Shown: piece by piece, positions 1 to 12,171 of the stretch
Layout of the letters: each line of letters begins with the position of its first letter
Position numbering within the stretch: the first letter of the stretch is position 1
Assembly (NCBI RefSeq): GCF_000003815.2
Contig: NC_049987.1
Location: forward strand, 1,812,428 to 1,876,427
DNA length: 64,000 bases
Direction: 5' to 3'
Source of the DNA: Branchiostoma floridae
Lineage: Eukaryota; Chordata; Leptocardii; Amphioxiformes; Branchiostomatidae
Position numbers and translations under genes: made by a program
Notes under the pieces: model-generated
What the model was told of the DNA's origin: nothing
Seen by the model: only the letters and a program-made list of their open reading frames with translations
Databases searched by the model: none

Positions 1-296
1 ATTTGTCTGGGTTTTGAACTGTTCTGAATAGAAGGCTGCTTCGCTCCAGGTTTGTTTGCTTCTTCACGGTGTTTCGCACCTGAGTTAGAAACTGATCTGG
101 TGTCGCGCGCGTCATTGTTATGCTCAGTCAGGGCCTGAGTCCTGTAATGAACACCGACGTTGGCTAATCCATAAAGTAATCTGTCGGCTCGATCTGACGC
201 GTCCTGTGTGATTTGTGTCTCAGTGGACACTGTCTGGCCACGTGAAAAAAATTGGAAAATTGTAACTTTTGTATGGCGCTGGATAGTTCGTCATAG

Positions 297-707
297 CGGT
301 GGGTACCGGTTTACGAAAATTCAGGTCCAGGTACGGTTCAGGTCCAGAGGATCTGGACCTGATTCAGTATGTGAAAACTTGTGAATGGACGTTACTCAAA
401 ACAATGGTTCATTTCGCTACATGGAAGTCTGTTTTGACTCCCACTGGCGTTTTAAAACCCTACAAGGCTAACTTCCTCTGTACGATTGACTGAGCAACTT
501 GGTAGAAATGACTATAGACTCTATCCTGCTTCGCCCTTGTTGTTTTCTTCTACCGGTAAGCCCAAAAACGTATGAATGCCTGATCATATAATCTGTTACA
601 ATTCCAACCTCCGGCCCACTGTTTTTTTTCAGGTCTGTTTTTTCCGGACCGGTCCAATAAGAAAAGTCGGTTTTGTACCGGTACACGGTACCTGTACCCA
701 GCCCTAG
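297..707. mobile_element. Non-autonomous TIR element (GGGTACCGG ends)
   Basis: The left end reads GGTGGGTACCGGTTTACG and the right end is its diverged inverted copy, closing with GTACCCAGCCCTAG. The interior repeats 'caggtccag' motifs. A second, shorter member with the same two ends lies at 28758-28927, so these are interspersed copies of one family. There is no transposase. No target duplication could be fixed. Confidence 0.55.
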
Positions 708-949
708 TTCGTCAGGAGACGTCAGCGGTAGAGTAACGAGACAAAACAACTAATTGGTAACATTGCCAGTACACACAGAGCGTTACAGAAATAGCCCAAT
801 TCCCTATCTAACTACTTTGCTAAATAGCAGTATGTAGACAAGGTGCATTGTATTTAGTTGATATGTAAATGAAAAATCCGTTAAATGTTCACGTAGTATT
901 GACTGCCAATGTAAATGTTTCAAGAATGTTGTGATTATTTTATTGTTGT

Positions 950-1113
950 AAATCATAATCTTAAAGATGTAAATGTCATGTTTTTTACCCAGTCATATTT
1001 GTATTTTGAAAGCCAGTTTCTGATTGTGATTGTGAAAGAAGTGTGTAATTCAGCCAAAAGGCTGTGAAATGCTTCTGACAAATAAACCATTATTATTATT
1101 ATTATTATTATCA
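950..1113 (+). mobile_element. LINE 3' end with (ATT)n tail
   Basis: This stretch ends in AATAAACCATTATTATTATT and contains AATTCAGCCAAAAGG. Both motifs recur in inverted orientation at 20648-20760, where they sit downstream of a recognisable reverse transcriptase fragment. It is therefore a 5'-truncated LINE tail. The (ATT)n run is its 3' tail rather than an independent microsatellite. Confidence 0.55.
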
Positions 1114-2225
1114 TCATTATCATACTTCCGTTGGAGCGACTTTGCTTCGCACTCAAGTTAGCACTTGACATTTTCCAGGCGTGCAATGTCTTCCACAAGT
1201 TCCCCCTCACGTACATTGTCCTGTTAACAGGTTTTTAGTCTGTCCTCGAGCATAGACATTTTTTTTTAAATTGAGTCCTTTGCCATCTCCCTTGCGCTCC
1301 CCGCACCTTTCATAGGGGGCACACGCCTAATACTGCTCTGTATCTCATCGACATCGCCTGTGCAAATTTCAAAGCATACTGACAGCTCGAAGGCTGTCAG
1401 GAACTTAGTCCATTTCATTGACAACATAACACAGCATTTTGTCTATAATGACGTTCTTTTATATCTATACTGAAATGAGAAGAGGCAATTATTACTTTTA
1501 AAAATGGCAACAATTCATTGCCACTGCAACAAATCCAGTGTTCACCAGTTGTCGTCATCTCAGTCTCTTATCCATCAATCATTCTGTTCTGCCATGGGAC
1601 GGCTCCTACTGAGTTATGTTTGAGGAGCGCCCGCTGCCTATTTCTAGCCTTGGTGTCCCTGAGAACTCGTAATGTAGTCATTGAATCCTCGTGCTATTCT
1701 GGAGACATTGCAAACCCTTCCAGTCATTTTAGGTAAACATGTAAAGTGTACTACAATATAACCTTGTATGCTGTTGTAACGTACCTTTGATTCAACTGCT
1801 ACAACAATACACACATGGGTGACTAGAATTTGATTTGATTGATAGAGTATGTTTTTAACTTTTAATTTCATTCATGTGATCAATACGCACTTTCCCAATA
1901 ACCGTGATTGACAGGTGTCACGGACGGCAAGGCAGAGTGAAGCAATACCCGTATATGTACTACGTTTATGAAGGTTAGTCGTCCAGGTAAACTATAATCG
2001 ATACAATTCAATCTTTACAACTGGATAAAGAAATGGGGAATTTCCCTGTCTGTCCAGTTGTGGAGATCGAAGTATTTGTTTTGAAGTATTTGATTTTCTC
2101 GTATAATAGTACTGTCTTTCTTGCTTGCTAATATAAGTTGAACAAGAGTTAGAAGAACTCTTATCTTCCCCTAGTAATTTGCCTTACTACAATGCAAATT
2201 ATGTGCAAGAGACTTTTATTACTAT
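1114..2225. other. No gene seen
   Basis: AT-rich sequence with only short open frames of under 80 codons on both strands. None has a recognisable domain or convincing splice context. Confidence 0.5.
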
Positions 2226-2356
2226 GGTTTCCAAGCAGAGGTTCGTCCCCGGGCGCGCAGATATAAAGAAAACGGTACAAAATCATGATAAAGTTTGACA
2301 ATAGTGCCTAAAAACACGTCATAACTGCCGAAGCCGAATCTCTGCTTGGAGAGTAG
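2226..2356. mobile_element. Short TIR element
   Basis: The left end reads TCCAAGCAGAG and the right end CTCTGCTTGGAGAG, an imperfect inverted repeat around about 100 bases of filler. The terminal motif resembles that of the element at 29489-29675, which suggests a related family. Confidence 0.4.
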
Positions 2357-3290
2357 AAATCACATGTAGTGCAATGTATAAAGACTTACAAATGAGAAAA
2401 GAAAAAGTACAACAAACTTTCATCACGAACACAATTTTTATTAGCGTCTACTGCCTTTTACACACTCACATGCCTCATTAACCTTCTCTGTATCTGTAGA
2501 GTATTTTGTATCCAAATCTTATCTTCTCCAGGTATCTGCTCAACATCAGATTAGATTCAAACCATCTCATATGCTAGATGGTTAAAACCTAGTACTACAA
2601 ACATGCATTCCTAACGTGCTTTTACCAGAGGATTGTTTCCTTCTACATACAGAGTTTTCCTTTAACAAGCCGCTTCTGAGCCTCATATTTATGGCAAATC
2701 ACTTAATGTTTCTACAGAAGTTTGTAGTGTAAACTGTAAATTATATAGAATCTGACATCTAGTTTTATTTTTTTCCTTTCCTTTTAGATCATTATTCCTT
2801 GGAATATATTTACAGAATTTTTTTTTCTAAATGCCATGTAGATCCAAAACAATAAAACTAAAACAAGGCTTATCTTTCCAGCTCATTACTATGAACCATA
2901 CTATAATCGTATAGACTGGAGTTTTGAGTTTTTTACGTTTCTGGAACATTTGCAGTAAGCACATTTAAGTTACATGTTTCTTGGTCAATGTTCAATACGT
3001 AATAACTCTTACTCAGGCATAATAAGAACTTACATGTTAAGTGACGTCTTTTAGTTCTGATCATATTAGAGGTTCAAAACTCATTTTACAACTCGTTTTA
3101 CATTTTAGACTTTAATTTACTACATCATGTATGGTAACCATGAAACAGATATGGCGTTTTCTGTGTTCAACACCAAAGTCACATTGTCGGAGGCAAGATA
3201 GTGGCCACCCTGAATCATGGTTAGTGGTCCAACAACATCGCATCGGCCAACCAAAATCATCTAATCTCATACAGTGAGCTTGTACATGGT
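2357..3290. other. No gene seen
   Basis: AT-rich DNA without supported exons. The last ~180 bases may already belong to the LINE fragment that follows. Confidence 0.4.
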
Positions 3291-3520
3291 GTTCGTATGC
3301 CGAGGCTGACACTCTCTCGGGTAGTGCTAAACTGGTGCTCAGCAGGAAGAAGAAAGAAGGGTGGGCACGCTATTTTATGGAAAAAAACTCGAGAGCGTGA
3401 CCTTGCTGAGTTGGGATGCACATGGGAGGGGACCGCAGCAGATAAAAACTGTGGGGAACAATGACGGCCCGCCTCTGTAACTTTACTGACATGCGGCGAG
3501 GATGATGGTGATGATGATGT
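3291..3520 (+). mobile_element. LINE reverse transcriptase C-terminal fragment
   Basis: One frame reads GRRKKGG, then KKTRERDLAELGCTWE, followed by alanine-rich codons and CGEQ before a stop. This matches the tail seen at the end of many LINE ORF2 proteins (G-K-R-x-R-G-R-P, then W-x-x-T-V-x-x-D-L, then A-x-D-R-x-x-W). The stop and missing upstream domains mark it as a dead fragment. A GATGATGG-type simple repeat closes it. Confidence 0.55.
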
Positions 3521-4335
3521 GTACTGGTTACAAAAAGTTTCTACCCATCGAAGTTAGGACAAAATAACTTTCACATTCCTCAATAACTTGAGCTGTTAGG
3601 GTGAGGGTCGTGTGAGGGTTATGGTTAGCCTCCACATCGCAACCTGAGATTGTTAGTCCACTCAGACGTCTGCTTGGCAATTACCCGGCCACATAGGTGT
3701 GACGCATTATTCTCCCATCATGTATACCGGAAACCTCCAAGCGGTGTTGGAACATATACTTGGCAGGAGCAAAATTTGGTCTGACACCGGGCAGCATATG
3801 ATCACCCACTACAGTCTCTGCCTTCTTCAGACTACGTCATGTTAGTGAATTACACAATTGATTAATTCTATCCAAAAAAGCTACATAGACATCAAAGCAT
3901 TACTTTTACTTCCTAAGGAAAGCGTAACACTAACAGTCTCAGGTAACATTCAGAATGCTCTACCAACCCCTTTAAAAGAGTTATTAAGTGTTGACTTACA
4001 TTGTCCTGTAATATATTGTATTGCTTCATTGCTCAGGTGGGTCGTCATCCACAAGTGAAACACTTGAGTTGGTATCCATATGCAAACGTCATGTGCCCAT
4101 AACAAATATAGTTATGAATTATACATCATTCTACAATAATCACATTCACAAAAGTGTTTCTTTCTGACTGCGGCCACAGAAACAATAGCCAGGGTACCAG
4201 CCCCGTAGTAATCATAGGCTCATGATAATTGAGTACAAAGATGTGCACAATAAAAAAATGCAAATTATCAATCTATTTCTACAATTGGTGAGGAAATTCT
4301 ATAAATATTTCAAGTTTTATTTTCCGTAATGGAGC
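3521..4335. other. No gene seen
   Basis: No exon, RNA gene or structured repeat could be supported here. Confidence 0.45.
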
Positions 4336-4660
4336 ATTAATAAAGATTTATTTTAGCCCTCAGGGGGCTAATCTTCCAGGGTTTATGAAAATACAAATAC
4401 ATAAACAAAATTACAAAACACTGTTATGCAGATAAGACAATCCCAATGTAGTCAATACTTACAAATTACACATCAAAAGTCTAAAACCATGTGTCTTTCA
4501 CTATCATATTGTCTCTGCCTATAAACTGTATCTAAGTATCTAAGGTTTATTACCGGTCAATATCATGTCATTCCAAAGCTTCGCAACTCTGTATACGAAT
4601 TTTCTACTCGTAATTTTTGCTTTTTGTTTTAGGTAGCCAATAATTATACATTGACCATCA
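4336..4660 (-). mobile_element. LINE 3' end fragment
   Basis: On the minus strand a frame reads RKFVYRVAKLWNDMI, resembling the R-x-x-F-x-x-R-V-x-x-L-W-N motif near the C-terminus of CR1/L2-type LINE polymerases. It is followed by the tail 'agccccctgagggctaaaataaatctttatt'. A similar GCCCTAGGAGGGC tail closes the LINE at 63420-63722. Only the last part of the element is present. Confidence 0.5.
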
Positions 4661-4913
4661 ATATGTAATAAGGCAAACTAGGTAGATACTCGACATTTGG
4701 GGTAAACGTTATTATAAGATACGCCAAACGTCAGTGACACTTAGTCTAGTAAAATGTTGTGGCTGCCACCGTTTCCAATATCATTTCCAGCTGCTTCACT
4801 AAGTAACTGCTCTGTATGCGTATCTTATTACCTGGATGTCTAACCTCCATTTACTTGTTACCTCCATGAAATGTCATTGAGGTTATATTTTTCTGTTATG
4901 TTTGTACAAGATA

Positions 4914-5960
4914 ACTCAAGAACGGCTGGATGGACTGATTTCATACTTAGTGTGTTAGTGGGGTGTGACGATAGCTGCAAGTGATGAGATTTTGGGCCTC
5001 GTATCTGTCGATATAATCGANNNNNNNNNNNNNNNNNNNNNNNNNNNNNNNNNNNNNNNNNNNNNNNNNNNNNNNNNNNNNNNNNNNNNNNNNNNNNNNN
5101 NNNNNNNNNNNNNNNNNNNNNNNNNNNNNNNNNNNNNNNNNNNNNNNNNNNNNNNNNNNNNNNNNNNNNNNNNNNNNNNNNNNNNNNNNNNNNNNNNNNN
5201 NNNNNNNNNNNNNNNNNNNNNNNNNNNNNNNNNNNNNNNNNNNNNNNNNNNNNNNNNNNNNNNNNNNNNNNNNNNNNNNNNNNNNNNNNNNNNNNNNNNN
5301 NNNNNNNNNNNNNNNNNNNNNNNNNNNNNNNNNNNNNNNNNNNNNNNNNNNNNNNNNNNNNNNNNNNNNNNNNNNNNNNNNNNNNNNNNNNNNNNNNNNN
5401 NNNNNNNNNNNNNNNNNNNNNNNNNNNNNNNNNNNNNNNNNNNNNNNNNNNNNNNNNNNNNNNNNNNNNNNNNNNNNNNNNNNNNNNNNNNNNNNNNNNN
5501 NNNNNNNNNNNNNNNNNNNNNNNNNNNNNNNNNNNNNNNNNNNNNNNNNNNNNNNNNNNNNNNNNNNNNNNNNNNNNNNNNNNNNNNNNNNNNNNNNNNN
5601 NNNNNNNNNNNNNNNNNNNNNNNNNNNNNNNNNNNNNNNNNNNNNNNNNNNNTTCATACTTGATGCGTTGCTGGGCTCTGGTGATAGCTGGAAGTGATTA
5701 GATTTTGGGCCCTGTATCTGTCGATATAATCGATGTAATAATATGAGAAATCACCCCTATAAAACCATGAACATATGTTTTTTTTTTTGGATCAGTTGAC
5801 GACAACTGTTTGGGGAAAACGATAGCCTCGACTCAAGAGCGGCTGGGTGGATTGGTTTCATACTTGATGTGTTGGTGGGGTGTGGTGATAGCTGGAAGTG
5901 ATTAGATTTTGGGCCCCATATCTGTCGTTATAATCGATGTAATAATATCGGAAATCACCC
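4914..5960. repeat. Tandem repeat of about 200 bp running across a gap
   Basis: The block 'ttcatacttgatgtgttggtgggg ... gatagctggaagtgattagattttgggcc ... tctgtcgatataatcgatgtaata' occurs at 4941, 5653 and 5856. The last two are spaced about 203 bases, and the gap at 5021-5652 lies between the first and second. The array probably caused the assembly break. A diverged single unit is seen near 29370. Confidence 0.6.
5021..5652. other. Assembly gap (632 N)
   Basis: Run of N. Open frames that cross it are meaningless. Confidence 0.99.
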
Positions 5961-7860
5961 CTATATCTGCGATATGCAGTTGACATCGTAGAACATCTGT
6001 TTAGGGGAACAAGGACAATTTTGAAAGTGATAATAAATTGTATTTATGTACTTGTGCGTTTAGGAACAAGCTGTATTATATTTCTTTTGTGCTGTTAGAT
6101 GTTATGTGGTCCACCTTGCGTCACGCAGAACTTTTGTTAGTAAGTACGAGGTTTTATTACATATCTATTACGTGGATGTGTTTGGTATCACCTTATCTGA
6201 ACAGTTGACGTCATATAGCAACTGGTGGTATCTGTAACAGTTGACTCCTTAGAGCAACTGTTTGCCGATCCTGGACCATTTGAATATGATAATTAACTTT
6301 GTATTTGTCCACTTGTGCCTTTAGGGACCTGGTGTGTTAGATGTGCTGTTAGATGTTTTATGCTCCACGTGGCGTTACGCTGATGTTGTGTTGGTATGTA
6401 CTTGGATTATTATATATCTGGCATAAACTTGTCCCCGTAACATATATTCGGGTATTGGTTGATTGATATTTTGTGTCTTATTGCTTGTGTTGAAGATGTG
6501 TTTGTATCCTGATGTGTTGCAGTTATTTGTTTTGAATTCTGAAACATACTCTCTACCTTGCAAGTTGCCAGTACTATCATAACGTGATAATATAAACATC
6601 ATAAAGATTCCCCACACCCGTTGCATGTTACCATAGTGCCCACGTGATAACTATCCACACAACTAGTAGAAATAACACGAATATCATTACATACAAGTCA
6701 TCATCAGCAAACATAAAATCGACAAAAAGTCTCAATATTTCATGGAGGTATGAGGTCACCGAACTCTAGTTTTAAGTATATTTAATGAACTGCTATTTAT
6801 CGTATGGCGTCCGTGGATTGATACAAATTTACTGATGTATTCTGGCTCACCTGTGACAACGATTCTAATGATTAGTCTGAAAGAAGTTAACAGTTTCTCT
6901 CTTAGATCTTACCAATAACAGGCCAAAATTAGAATACATTGCAGTGATCTGTCCATCATTCCATTTCAATCCTGCAGGCTCAGTTTTCCAATACCTGATG
7001 AACCTGATTTTTGCCTGTGTCCCCTTCATTCATTGCTAGACTGTTAAATCCCTTGTCCAACTAATACAAAAGCACACCGGGGGTTTGAACATAGTCCTGT
7101 TTGCTGCTCTTTGTCCACTGTGCTTAATAATGTACTTTAAGTGCAATAACACGATTACGTCCTCACTTGTAACTTATATTTTAAACTTTACTGGTTAAGA
7201 TAAATGTTAGCAATTCTACTGAACTGAACTGCACTGAATTCTATCGTTTATACTTTATTAGTTATGCTTAATGTGATGTGATATACAACGGTTCACAGTA
7301 GTTAATGACTGACAGAACTAAGGCTTCCCAAAGCATCCAAGTTTTCATTGAACTCAAAGAATTTGAAAAAAAAATTCTATTTTATCTTATTGTTATAATG
7401 CAGATTTCACGTCTCATTGGTCAGTCGTACTTAACTGCCGATGCCGGGAGAGTCGCTGTACAGTAGCGGTGAGGGTTTCACCTGTCGTCTATGGATAAAA
7501 GGGAACAGAATTAGCAGAGATGCAATGATGAGCAATAATGATATAACGTGCTTAAAATGTGCTAAATACGTAATGGTATTGGGTCAGGAAGCAATTGCAA
7601 CTTTTAACAGTAATACGAGGTTTGCCAGGATAAAACGCTGAGAAACCACCACCAAATCTCTGTTAAACAATCGTCCTCAACGTTTCTTTTTAATATAAAT
7701 ATCTCGTTACAGTCCTGCCATGCCGTCAATCCCCAAACACAACAAGTAGGGAATAAAATGTATTGCCATGGCGGTGGTTTTCAAGTTTCCATCTCGTGTT
7801 TTTGGCGGTAGATGCATTTCGGGTCAGAGAGTAACTGCTGTATGTTTGGCCCCCTAGGAC
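5961..7860. other. No gene seen
   Basis: Short open frames only. I looked on the minus strand for further exons of the YWTD gene, such as a cysteine-rich EGF module that often follows such propellers, and saw none. Confidence 0.45.
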
Positions 7861-8245
7861 CTTTTTGAAATTACAGGTGTCTATTTTGTTCTAAACTGTG
7901 GAATAACTCTAGAACGTGGTGGCGGATCGTCATGATTTTTGGTATGTATATTAGGCTAATGACTTACATAATGACATGAAAACATGCAAATCAACATGTT
8001 TAGCATAACTAATGAGGAAATTTGAAACTCAACTGTATTCGTAATAGAACTCTCAAACTTGTCACATATGTAACTGAGAAAGAGAAATATTATGATGGAT
8101 ATCAATTTTTTTTTAATGGAGATCTTATTTTCATGATTTATGAGAAAATGCTATAATTCCATAGCGGTACATGATGGAAATTTCATACTTACAGTATTAC
8201 AAAGTTACACTGACCTCTGACCTCTCAGCTACTTGACCTCTCAAC
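7861..8245 (+). repeat. Interspersed repeat, 'gacggatcgtcatgatttttggta' family
   Basis: It shares ordered blocks with 12560-12985 and 29750-30125: 'gg-cggat-gtcatgatttttggtat', then 'ttacataat', 'ctgtaactgag', 'atgagaaaatgctataat-ccata' and 'gaaatttcatactt'. Inverted partial copies lie at 47200-47400 and 47500-47725. No coding capacity was seen in any copy. Confidence 0.6.
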
Positions 8246-8289
8246 TCATTCCTTTAATTTTTAGAATAAGGTATAGCGGTAGTATTTGC

Positions 8290-8478
8290 TTTACGTATGT
8301 GTACCTTTAGGCTGTAGGTTAGGTTTAAGTGATGTTAAGGTGTAAATAGTCTCAATGTACTGTGTTATTGTTGTATTATGTAATGTGTTTGACTCATGAC
8401 TACAGGAAGACTAGTGATACAGTCTGATCTGTACTCACTAATGGAAATATTTCGAATAAACAATAAACAATAAACGAA
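8290..8478 (+). mobile_element. LINE 3' tail (AATAAAC repeats)
   Basis: A non-coding tail ending in 'aataaacaataaacaataaacg', the short tandem 3' terminus typical of CR1/L2-like LINEs. No reverse transcriptase codons are left. Confidence 0.45.
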
Positions 8479-8879
8479 GTTAAGGTGAACATAATTTGAC
8501 GTCGATCATACAAATCAGTGTCACATTTACAAAATTTCATTCTTTGACTAACTTTTGCTATTGGATAAAGTAGATAAGCAATGGAGACAAGTTATGCAAA
8601 TACGGGCCTTATTTGCATAACTAATACAATTTTCTATATCATTTCACAGAAAAAAAGGCTGGTATCATTTGGCGAAGGTATGAGTCGTGAAAATCTAATT
8701 CGTGTCTTGAAATGAAAAAAAAATCTTAACCCCTCGTCTAACTTCGTAATTTATGCATGCGTAAACAAAAATGTGTATCATATAATCAAAAACAACATGT
8801 TTAAACAGTTTAGTGACCTGAACCTGTCGTACAGGATTCAGGTACTGATAGTGGTGAATCTGTCAGGAACTGTACTCAC

Positions 8880-8977
8880 CACTGGTTACGCCAGGAGGCG
8901 CTGCCGTGGACAGGTAGATGCCCGCCGGTTACAGGCCATTCAACAGCACAGTCTTTGTCAGGTCAGACTTGGACAGC
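8880..8977 (-). CDS. Last visible propeller exon, with an in-frame TAA
   Basis: The acceptor is cgtccag and the donor ACCAGTG|gtgagt. In phase with the previous exon it reads KLSKSDLTKTVLLNGL, then TAA, then PAGIYLSTAAPPGVTS. The first part is the usual closing strand of a YWTD blade. The stop at 8931-8929 interrupts a frame that is otherwise clean to the donor. If the donor is not used, a TGA follows within a few codons. No later exon was found downstream. Confidence 0.55.
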
Positions 8978-8999
8978 CTGGACGTGTGGAACAAAACGT

Positions 9000-9340
9000 G
9001 TTATATCTTTTGTGTATACACATGTCTTGAGGGTGTAAAGATAGGAATTCAAAACTATAGATACATATATTCTTATACAAATGCTGATTTGCATATATGC
9101 ATGTATTTTATACTTATATGTCATTTCAGTATTTATTCCATGTGGCCTGGAAGTGTAAAACAACGTGTCTTTAGACAAATGCATATACATAGTAAGACTG
9201 TAAAAATAGGACTTCAAAACATTAGATATATGTTCGTATACAGATCTTAATTTGCATACAAAATGTACATTCACGTATTTGGGGATATGTATTTCATACT
9301 CATTTTTATTTATTTATTTCATGCATATTTCAGTACATCG
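9000..9340. repeat. Degenerate direct duplication, ~160 bp
   Basis: 'aacgtgttatatctttt...gtaaagataggaattcaaaactatagatacatat...atgctgatttgcatat' (from 8994) and 'aacgtgtctttag...gtaaaaataggacttcaaaacattagatatat...atcttaatttgcatac' (from 9162) are diverged copies in direct order, within the last intron of the stalk-propeller gene. Confidence 0.5.
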
Positions 9341-9468
9341 GCCCACAGTACTACCAGATATCTACACACAAGATACATGCATATTATGTAGATTGTTATG
9401 CGGAATTTCACCAAGTAATTACAGATTTCTTACTACAAACTGTTTTTAGATGGAATAGATTTCCTCAC

Positions 9469-9658
9469 TTTCCGATTTTTCCCTGCCAGGGCGATGATGA
9501 TGACTCCGGCCAGATAGACGACCAGTAGACGAAGTCCTCATCAACTGCAATATCAACAACCCACTTCCCGTCTTCATACAGCACTCGTCGGATATCGTTG
9601 CCCAGCAGGTCTGAGCTGTAGATGCCGTACTCCTGATGACGGTAGTACAGCCGATCCT
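9469..9658 (-). CDS. YWTD propeller exon (RLYY / VYWSS blades)
   Basis: The frame reads EDRLYYRHQEYGIYSSDL, LGNDIRRVLYEDG, VVDIAVDEDFVYWSS and ends PWQGKIGK. There are two readings of the 3' end: a stop TGA directly after GKIGK (9467-9465), or a donor AA|gtgagg at 9468. The donor is preferred because the next exon (8977-8880) continues the propeller in the resulting phase. Confidence 0.8.
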
Positions 9659-9903
9659 CTAATTGGGATGAACAAATATACTTATCATTACTATGCAGTT
9701 TACATAAGGCCCTAAAGGGATCAGAAAAAAATGCACATACGCAAAGCCGTACACGGACTGGTATTGGAAAGATAAAAACCAACCAGTGACATAGACACAA
9801 AACTTTGATTCGGGTAATATTATGTTTCATAACCAAACAAAATTTCCAAACTTTTTGCTCTCAATTGACTAATCATTAATATTTCTAGAGCCTGTGTTCT
9901 CAC

Positions 9904-10025
9904 CCTTGAAGTCTATTGTAATGGCGTCGGGATTACGCAGATCCGCGGTGATGGTGGTTTGGTCACTGCCGTCCATCTCAGCTCGGTAAATACCGCTTTT
10001 AGAATAGTCGGTCCAATACATGAGT
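9904..10025 (-). CDS. YWTD propeller exon (LMYWTD blade)
   Basis: A classic YWTD repeat: LMYWTDYSKSGIYRAEMDGS, then QTTITADLRNPDAITIDFK. The acceptor is ttcacag and the donor G|gtgaga. Phases are 2 in and 1 out, matching the exons on both sides. Confidence 0.85.
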
Positions 10026-10167
10026 CTGTGAAAAGAGCCCAATAAACAGAACTATTGAATCAATGCGAAATGTTTGGAAATTTGCTGTTTTATTATGTAT
10101 CATCTCGTTAGTTATGCACGTAAATTCGTAGCTAAAACTATCTAATTTCACATCTAAGTTATATACC

Positions 10168-10345
10168 ATAAATGCCGAAATGTTCGAGGTGGTTTTATGT
10201 TCGCGATTTTCGCGGTTGCCACTTCACCGCCGGCAAATTAAAATCACCGCGATCTTGCAATTAGAGACTACAGTGCATGCTGCTACCGCGAACAGTCATT
10301 TTCCTGCTACTGCGAAATTAAATCCATTTACATTATACAGCGCAA
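10168..10345. mobile_element. MITE, 'aaatgttcgcggtggttttatgttcgcg' family, decayed copy
   Basis: It opens with TAAATGCCGAAATGTTCG and carries several 'ttcgcg / cgcgaa' palindromic blocks, closing near CATTTACATTATA. It is the same family as 10614-10797 and the better preserved 56807-57025. Confidence 0.6.
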
Positions 10346-10613
10346 GAGAAGGAAGGAAGCTCATGTGATATTGTATGACAATGTCTGATTTACTGAGTAA
10401 TCAACGCTTCATGAGGTTTATCTTAACTCGACTTCCATCTGCCACATGTATGAAATGCCCAAAGTTTACGAATGAGGCGTTATATAATTTTCCATGAAAT
10501 ATTCAAATTATGGCAACACTATGAAAGCGCCTATCATAAAAAGAGAAGTGGAGATAGAAAAGCAGTTATAACCACAGAACCAAAAAGCGACAAAATAGTT
10601 CAATCCTAAAAAT

Positions 10614-10797
10614 ATACTTGTAACTGCATTTAAGTTCGAGGAGATTTAATGTCGTGCTAGCGGGAAAAAGGACTTTTCGCGGTGGTTTAAGTTCGCGGTA
10701 GCATCGTGCACTGCAGTCTCTTACTGCCATAGAAAAATGTTCGCCGCCGCGATAATCGCGAACATAAAACCACCGCGAATGTTTCTGCATTTACAGT
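10614..10797. mobile_element. MITE, same family, inverted orientation
   Basis: It begins TGCATTTAAGTTCGAGGAG and ends CCACCGCGAATGTTTCTGCATTTACAG, the inverted arrangement of the family seen at 56807. It lies in an intron of the stalk-propeller gene. Confidence 0.65.
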
Positions 10798-11020
10798 TTA
10801 TGACTGGAGAAAAACCCCTGCCAAGGGCCATCACGGCCCAGGTAGGCATAACTCACAGAATTCTCCTGACGAACTTTTACACTCAGTCTGTTACCACTTC
10901 AGCCGGGGTGATCGAGACGGAAAGTATTCACCATGAGAACGTTATTACATGACGCTAAGTCACTATAACCACAGGTGTATAAAGCACCTGTTTGTTCATG
11001 ACGAAATGCATTTTACTCAC

Positions 11021-11154
11021 CCATTCCTGGGGTCCAGGACCAAGCCGTAAGGCCAAGCGATGTCTGGTGACGTCAGAAGTGTCCTGGGTGACGATCCGTC
11101 CTTCTTTGCTACAGCGGCAGCGATCTCATCCCGACTGCTACCAGAGTAAAACTG
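11021..11154 (-). CDS. YWTD propeller exon (blade 2 to 3)
   Basis: The frame reads FYSGSSRDEIAAAVAKKDGS, then RTLLTSPDIAWPYGLVLDP and RNG, the family's 'P-x-G-L-x-x-D-P-x-x-G' strand. The donor is GG|gtgagt (phase 2), which joins the next exon. The acceptor attag|CAG is weak, without a pyrimidine tract, and gives phase 0, while exon 4 leaves phase 1. A LINE fragment begins about 20 bases upstream, so the native intron end and a small exon may have been lost. Confidence 0.7.
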
Positions 11155-11157
11155 CTA

Positions 11158-11571
11158 ATGGTTTGTTGTGTAATGTTAAGGTGCGAGTCTTGGGTTATAA
11201 CACATATGGAGAAAAGAATCAACTCCTATGCTACATCTTGCTTTCTTATTATGTTGAATATCAAAAGGATAGACTGTGTTTCTAGCAGCAGGATCTATGA
11301 ACTGATTAAAACAAAGCCGTTGATTGAAAATGTGCACACGAGGAAGTTGAACTTTCTGGGCCACATCCTGCGCATGCCCGAAGATAAAGCTGCCAATATC
11401 TATGCTCTTTATATTTACATATCATCGCACGACAAACGCAGACAATACCACCTATTTACTGTATATCCAACAGCGCCTAGGTCAGATCACTGTAAAGCAG
11501 ATCCGCCATTCAGCTGCGAACAGGAGAGCCTGGAAAGACTTATAACAGTCGACAGCAGCCGACCGATGTGA
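11158..11571 (+). mobile_element. LINE reverse transcriptase C-terminal fragment
   Basis: The open frame reads CESWVITHMEKRI, then RIYELIKTKPLIENVHTRK and LNFLGHILRMPEDKAANIY. This is the well-known 'C-E-x-W ... R-x-L-x-F-L-G-H-x-L-R-M-P-x-D' tail of LINE ORF2 proteins. A frameshifted continuation (AANRRAWKDL) follows near 11510. It lies antisense in the stalk-propeller gene, directly against the acceptor of the exon at 11154. Confidence 0.8.
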
Positions 11572-12171
11572 TGAGACCACCATGCAGCCACTTTCTTCCT
11601 GCTAATTTTGATTGCATACTTATATCTAAGCAGATATAATTATTATACAGTTACTTTGACCTTAATATTTAGCCAACAAATAGCAACATTTTATGACAAA
11701 GTATGGTATGTTATAAAATACATATCTACTAATATTGATGTTTATTTTTTTGAAAGAAATCTTTCTCACACATATCTTTAGACTACCTTAAGTTATCTAA
11801 CTCGATGAATTAAGCGCATGCAGGGCAATAATATGCGATAAAGATCATTGTCATCGTCAAATTATAATATTTGCTGTGTTTCAAGGCTATATACAGATGA
11901 TGTCCAAGCAGATGTTAGGATATGGCTCATTCTCTGTGTCCTACGCCTATTTTGTAACATTTATCATTCTTTCCTAGAATCGTATTCAATTCAAGATTCG
12001 CCTTTCCCTACACAAATAAAAGAACAAAGAGCAGGTACTTATACCGGCTGAGATCATCTTGACATAGCTTCCTCAAATCTTTTCTGAATACTGCTTTGTC
12101 ATTTGTTGGACCAAAAATGAGGTATAGCATTTTGAAATGCATGCTTGTGAGAACAGTAATTTACAACTTAC

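Noticed and set aside
1081-1113. (ATT)n as an independent microsatellite or CRISPR-like array
   Set aside because: It is the tail of a LINE. No array of spaced identical repeats exists in the window.
4947-5663. Open frames across N runs here and at 17953-19234, 57633-58879 and 61212-61929
   Set aside because: They are open only because N codons are not stops.
8918-9250. 110-codon plus-strand frame over the last propeller exon
   Set aside because: The minus strand here has an acceptor, a donor and a YWTD-family strand in phase. The plus frame runs into a degenerate AT-rich duplication.
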